64,000 nucleotides of DNA from Verrucomicrobiota bacterium (GTDB lineage: Bacteria > Verrucomicrobiota > Verrucomicrobiia > Opitutales > UBA953). Below, one piece after another: positions 61,893 to 64,000 of this stretch (the stretch's first letter is position 1; each line of letters starts with the position of its first letter). The position numbers and the translations under genes are program-made. Where the stretch lies: positions 93,161 to 157,160 of the forward strand of contig BJHS01000004.1 in assembly GCA_014193315.1 (NCBI GenBank), written 5' to 3'. The notes under the pieces were generated by a model. It was given only the letters and a program-made list of their open reading frames with translations. It did not search any database and was not told the origin of the DNA.

Positions 61893-62198
61893 ATGTCCCG
61901 CTCCGCCTTGTTTCGCCGGCATGTCGAGGCCGAACCCGGCAACCCCCTGTTCCGTTTTTCGTTGGGTCAGGAGTTGCTCAAGGAAGGCGCGGCCGCTGAG
62001 GCGGTCGGGCACCTGCGCCGGGCTGCGGAGGCCAAGGCGGATTGGATGATGCCGCGGGTGCTGCTCGGTAAAGCCTGCCTCGCCGCCGGCGACCGCCCAT
62101 CGGCGCAGGCCGCTTGGACGGAAGCCTTGGCCCTGGCCGTCGCGCAGGGTCACGAGGAGCCGGAGGTCGAGTTGCGCGCCCTTTTGGCGGCGCTCTGA
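61893..62198 (+). CDS. small TPR protein
   Basis: 101 residues, two to three tetratricopeptide-like helices: NPLFRFSLGQELLKEGAAAE, AVGHLRRAAEAKADW, and LLGKACLAAGDRPSAQAAW. No signal peptide. It starts 3 bp after glgB and is probably co-translated; its stop lies 1 bp before the convergent sulfatase end. Partner unknown. Confidence 0.8.
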   Translation: MSRSALFRRHVEAEPGNPLFRFSLGQELLKEGAAAEAVGHLRRAAEAKADWMMPRVLLGKACLAAGDRPSAQAAWTEALALAVAQGHEEPEVELRALLAAL

Positions 62199-62199
62199 A

Positions 62200-64000
62200 T
62201 CACTCCACGCGTTCGAGGGTCACGCGGCGCAGGTCCATGACGGCGGCGCCTTTCTTCTTGATCGGACGGACCGTGAGCGTGTTCTCGCCGGCGGGCAGTT
62301 CGAGCACGCCGACTTCGCGGGGGATGAATCGCTGGAAGTGACCCGTTTCCTCCACGGTGAACTCGACCTTCGCCGTGCCGGCTTCGAGCGCGACGGTGGA
62401 GCCGCCGCTACCCTTGCCGCAGCCTTGGAGGACGCTGACGCGGTACTTGCCCGCCTTGGTCACGGGGAAGGTCCAGGCGGCGGTGTCCGTCGGGTCGACC
62501 CAGAAACCGAGGGTGTCCTTCTGGGGCGGGTCCTCGTAACGAAGCTTTTTCGCCTGCACTTTCGCGTCGCGGGCCTCAAGGAAGATGAGCGCGTTCGGGC
62601 CGGCTTGCGTGGCGTCGTCCATGGCCTGGCGCCACGCCGCCATGAGTGGGCGCATCGCCGCGGAGGTCGGCAAGGCCGCGACCCGGGTGGCGTCGAACTT
62701 CCCGAAGCAGTTCTCCCAGCGGGCGCGGTCGAAGTCCGGGTTGGCCTTGGTCGGCTCCGCCCCCACGGACCGCCGCCAAGCCTCGAGTTTGCCGCGGAGC
62801 GCGGCGACGCGGGAGGGCTCGGTCGCGGCGAGGTCGGTCTGCTCGCTCGGGTCCTTCGCGAGGTTGTACAATTCAAGCGAGCCATCCTCGTATTGCTCGA
62901 TGAGTTTCCAGTCGCCCTCGCGGATCACGCCGGCGGGCTTGCCGCCTTGGTTCATGTAATGCGGCTGGTGCCAAGTGAGCGCACGGGGGGTGGCGGGGGT
63001 GGGCCGGCTGTTGAACAGCAGCGGGGAGAGGTCTTGGAAATCTTGGACGGCCGGGGCCGGGGCTTTCGCCAGGGCGCAAAGGGTCGGGCAGAGGTCGCCG
63101 AGCACGACCGGCACGGCAATCTCGCGCACCGCGAGCCGCCCGGGGAAGCGGATGATGAGCGGCGTGCGGATGCCGCCCTCGTACAGGAAGCCTTTCCCGG
63201 CGCGCGCCGGTTCATTGTGGGTCGGTGGGGTCTCGCGGAGCTCGGAGACATGGACGCCCCCGTTGTCGGAGGCGAAGATCACCACCGTGTTTTTCGCCAG
63301 TCCTTGATCCTCCAACGCCTTCAGGACCCGGCCGCAGGCGGCGTCGAGTGACTCGACCAGGGCGGCGTAGGTCGGGTGGAACGACTGCGCGTTGGCGTCG
63401 ATACCATGGGCCGAGGCCGCCAGCGGGATGTGCGGGTTGTCGAAGGCGAGGTAGAGCAAGAAGGGCTTGGCCTTGTTTCGCTCGATGAACTTCACCGCGT
63501 AGTCGGCGTGACCGAGCTCGCCTTTGCCGCCTTGCGGAGATTCGGCGCCGGGGTTGGGCTTGCCGGCGAAGTACTCGTCGAACCCGTGGTCCGTGGGTTG
63601 GTGCCCCTTGCCCCCGAGGTGCCACTTGCCCAAGGCCGCCGACGCGTAACCTTTGGTTTTGAGCAACTGGGCGATCGTGTCGACGCCGGCCGGAAGGTGG
63701 TGATTCAGCGCGGCCCCCAGCAGGCGGTGCGAAGCGCGGTCGGTGCGACCGGGGAGGAAGGTCGTGATTTTGAGGCGGGCCGGGCTCTGCCCTGTGAGCA
63801 GGGCCGCCCGGGACGCCGAGCAAACAGACGCGGCCGTGTAGGCTTGGGTGAAGCGCACCCCTTCGGCGGCGAGCTTATCCAGATTCGGGGTGCGCTGGTC
63901 CTGACGTCCGAAACAGCCCAGGTCGTTGATGCCCAGGTCGTCGGCGCCCAGGATGACGAAGTTCGGGGGGGGGTCCTCCGCCGAGAGCGAAGGGGGACCG
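62200..64000 (-). CDS. exported sulfatase (FGly-dependent) with C-terminal binding domain, 5' end outside window
   Basis: Open from the right edge (600 residues visible). The first visible residues, PPSLSAEDPPPNFVILGADD, look like the end of a signal peptide followed by the metal-binding DD of sulfatases. The FGly site is SVCSASRAALLTGQ (CxAxR). GKWHLGGKGHQPTDHGFDEY and VIFASDNGGVHVSE provide further metal and substrate residues. From about residue 440 a separate beta domain (LGFWVDPTDTAAWTFPVTKA, then GKYRVSVLQGCGKGSGGS) resembles PVC carbohydrate-binding C-terminal domains. It probably desulfates polysaccharide in the periplasm or outside. The 9-G run at 63965-63973 keeps the frame. Confidence 0.93.
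   Translation of the reverse strand, partial: GPPSLSAEDPPPNFVILGADDLGINDLGCFGRQDQRTPNLDKLAAEGVRFTQAYTAASVCSASRAALLTGQSPARLKITTFLPGRTDRASHRLLGAALNHHLPAGVDTIAQLLKTKGYASAALGKWHLGGKGHQPTDHGFDEYFAGKPNPGAESPQGGKGELGHADYAVKFIERNKAKPFLLYLAFDNPHIPLAASAHGIDANAQSFHPTYAALVESLDAACGRVLKALEDQGLAKNTVVIFASDNGGVHVSELRETPPTHNEPARAGKGFLYEGGIRTPLIIRFPGRLAVREIAVPVVLGDLCPTLCALAKAPAPAVQDFQDLSPLLFNSRPTPATPRALTWHQPHYMNQGGKPAGVIREGDWKLIEQYEDGSLELYNLAKDPSEQTDLAATEPSRVAALRGKLEAWRRSVGAEPTKANPDFDRARWENCFGKFDATRVAALPTSAAMRPLMAAWRQAMDDATQAGPNALIFLEARDAKVQAKKLRYEDPPQKDTLGFWVDPTDTAAWTFPVTKAGKYRVSVLQGCGKGSGGSTVALEAGTAKVEFTVEETGHFQRFIPREVGVLELPAGENTLTVRPIKKKGAAVMDLRRVTLERVE

Noticed and set aside
63960..63980. Possible frameshift at the 9-G run in the sulfatase gene
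   Set aside because: The frame continues cleanly from the PPPNFV region through to the right edge, with a signal-peptide-like end, so no shift is needed.

Overview
The window is a GC-rich bacterial chromosome segment, most likely from the phylum Verrucomicrobiota, class Opitutia (inferred, since no rRNA is present). The indicators are a giant PVC-type cytochrome/HEAT-repeat protein, an alternative complex III (ACIII) cluster, an FGly sulfatase with a C-terminal binding domain, a stand-alone verrucomicrobial pseudopilin, and an LptD-like outer-membrane assembly protein with a C-terminal Phe. Almost no start codon has a convincing Shine-Dalgarno sequence. Leaders are C/T-rich instead. There is no prophage, CRISPR array or intact insertion sequence. 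The region is core genome with a few degenerate spots.

Layout. 1-11.4 kb: tail of a PVC cytochrome, a small membrane protein, a glycosyltransferase, an RGG-rich protein of unknown function, tRNA-Leu(GAG), purD, the trio arginine-phosphatase-like/rpiB/glyA, a pseudopilin, a menA-dCMP deaminase-YqgE run, and a minus-strand trio (unknown protein, lipoprotein, M23 peptidase). 11.4-21 kb: an isochorismatase-like hydrolase, tsaD, a MidA/NDUFAF7-type methyltransferase, a 1442-residue protein with two haem motifs, and a DUF2157-GDYXXLXY membrane protein followed by a palindromic REP/MITE-like element. 21-28 kb: class I aldolase, then a minus-strand operon of hybrid histidine kinase, clpS, DUF2017 and a SulP transporter. 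28-37.5 kb: tRNA-Leu(CAG), an acetyltransferase, zinc-free bL36/bL31, two outer-membrane barrel genes (one decayed), a VirK/YbjX protein, a collapsed ATP-grasp/transglutaminase pseudogene, a group 2 sigma factor, trpE and an RNA methyltransferase. 37.5-43.3 kb: a pullulanase-like GH13 enzyme and gap-pgk-tpiA. 43.6-55.4 kb: the respiratory cluster. 55.4-64 kb: trxA, a proline-rich membrane gene broken at a 33-base G run, scpA, lptD, glgB, a TPR protein and a sulfatase running off the right edge.

Genes that work together. fba, gap, pgk and tpiA cover lower and middle glycolysis, and glgB plus the GH13 debranching-like enzyme imply glycogen turnover. menA suggests menaquinone as the quinone oxidised by ACIII (ActA-F), which passes electrons to the cytochromes c encoded with it.

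The strongest observation is that the CcoN-like subunit directly downstream of actF aligns without gaps to cbb3 oxidase subunit I through the active-site region, yet every metal-ligand histidine is replaced. Four became Gln and the His-His pair became Ala-Ala, and the cross-linked Tyr is also lost. The adjacent CcoO-like cytochrome has His in place of the axial Met. This looks like a redox-dead oxidase scaffold attached to ACIII. I do not know of a description of it and could not search for one.
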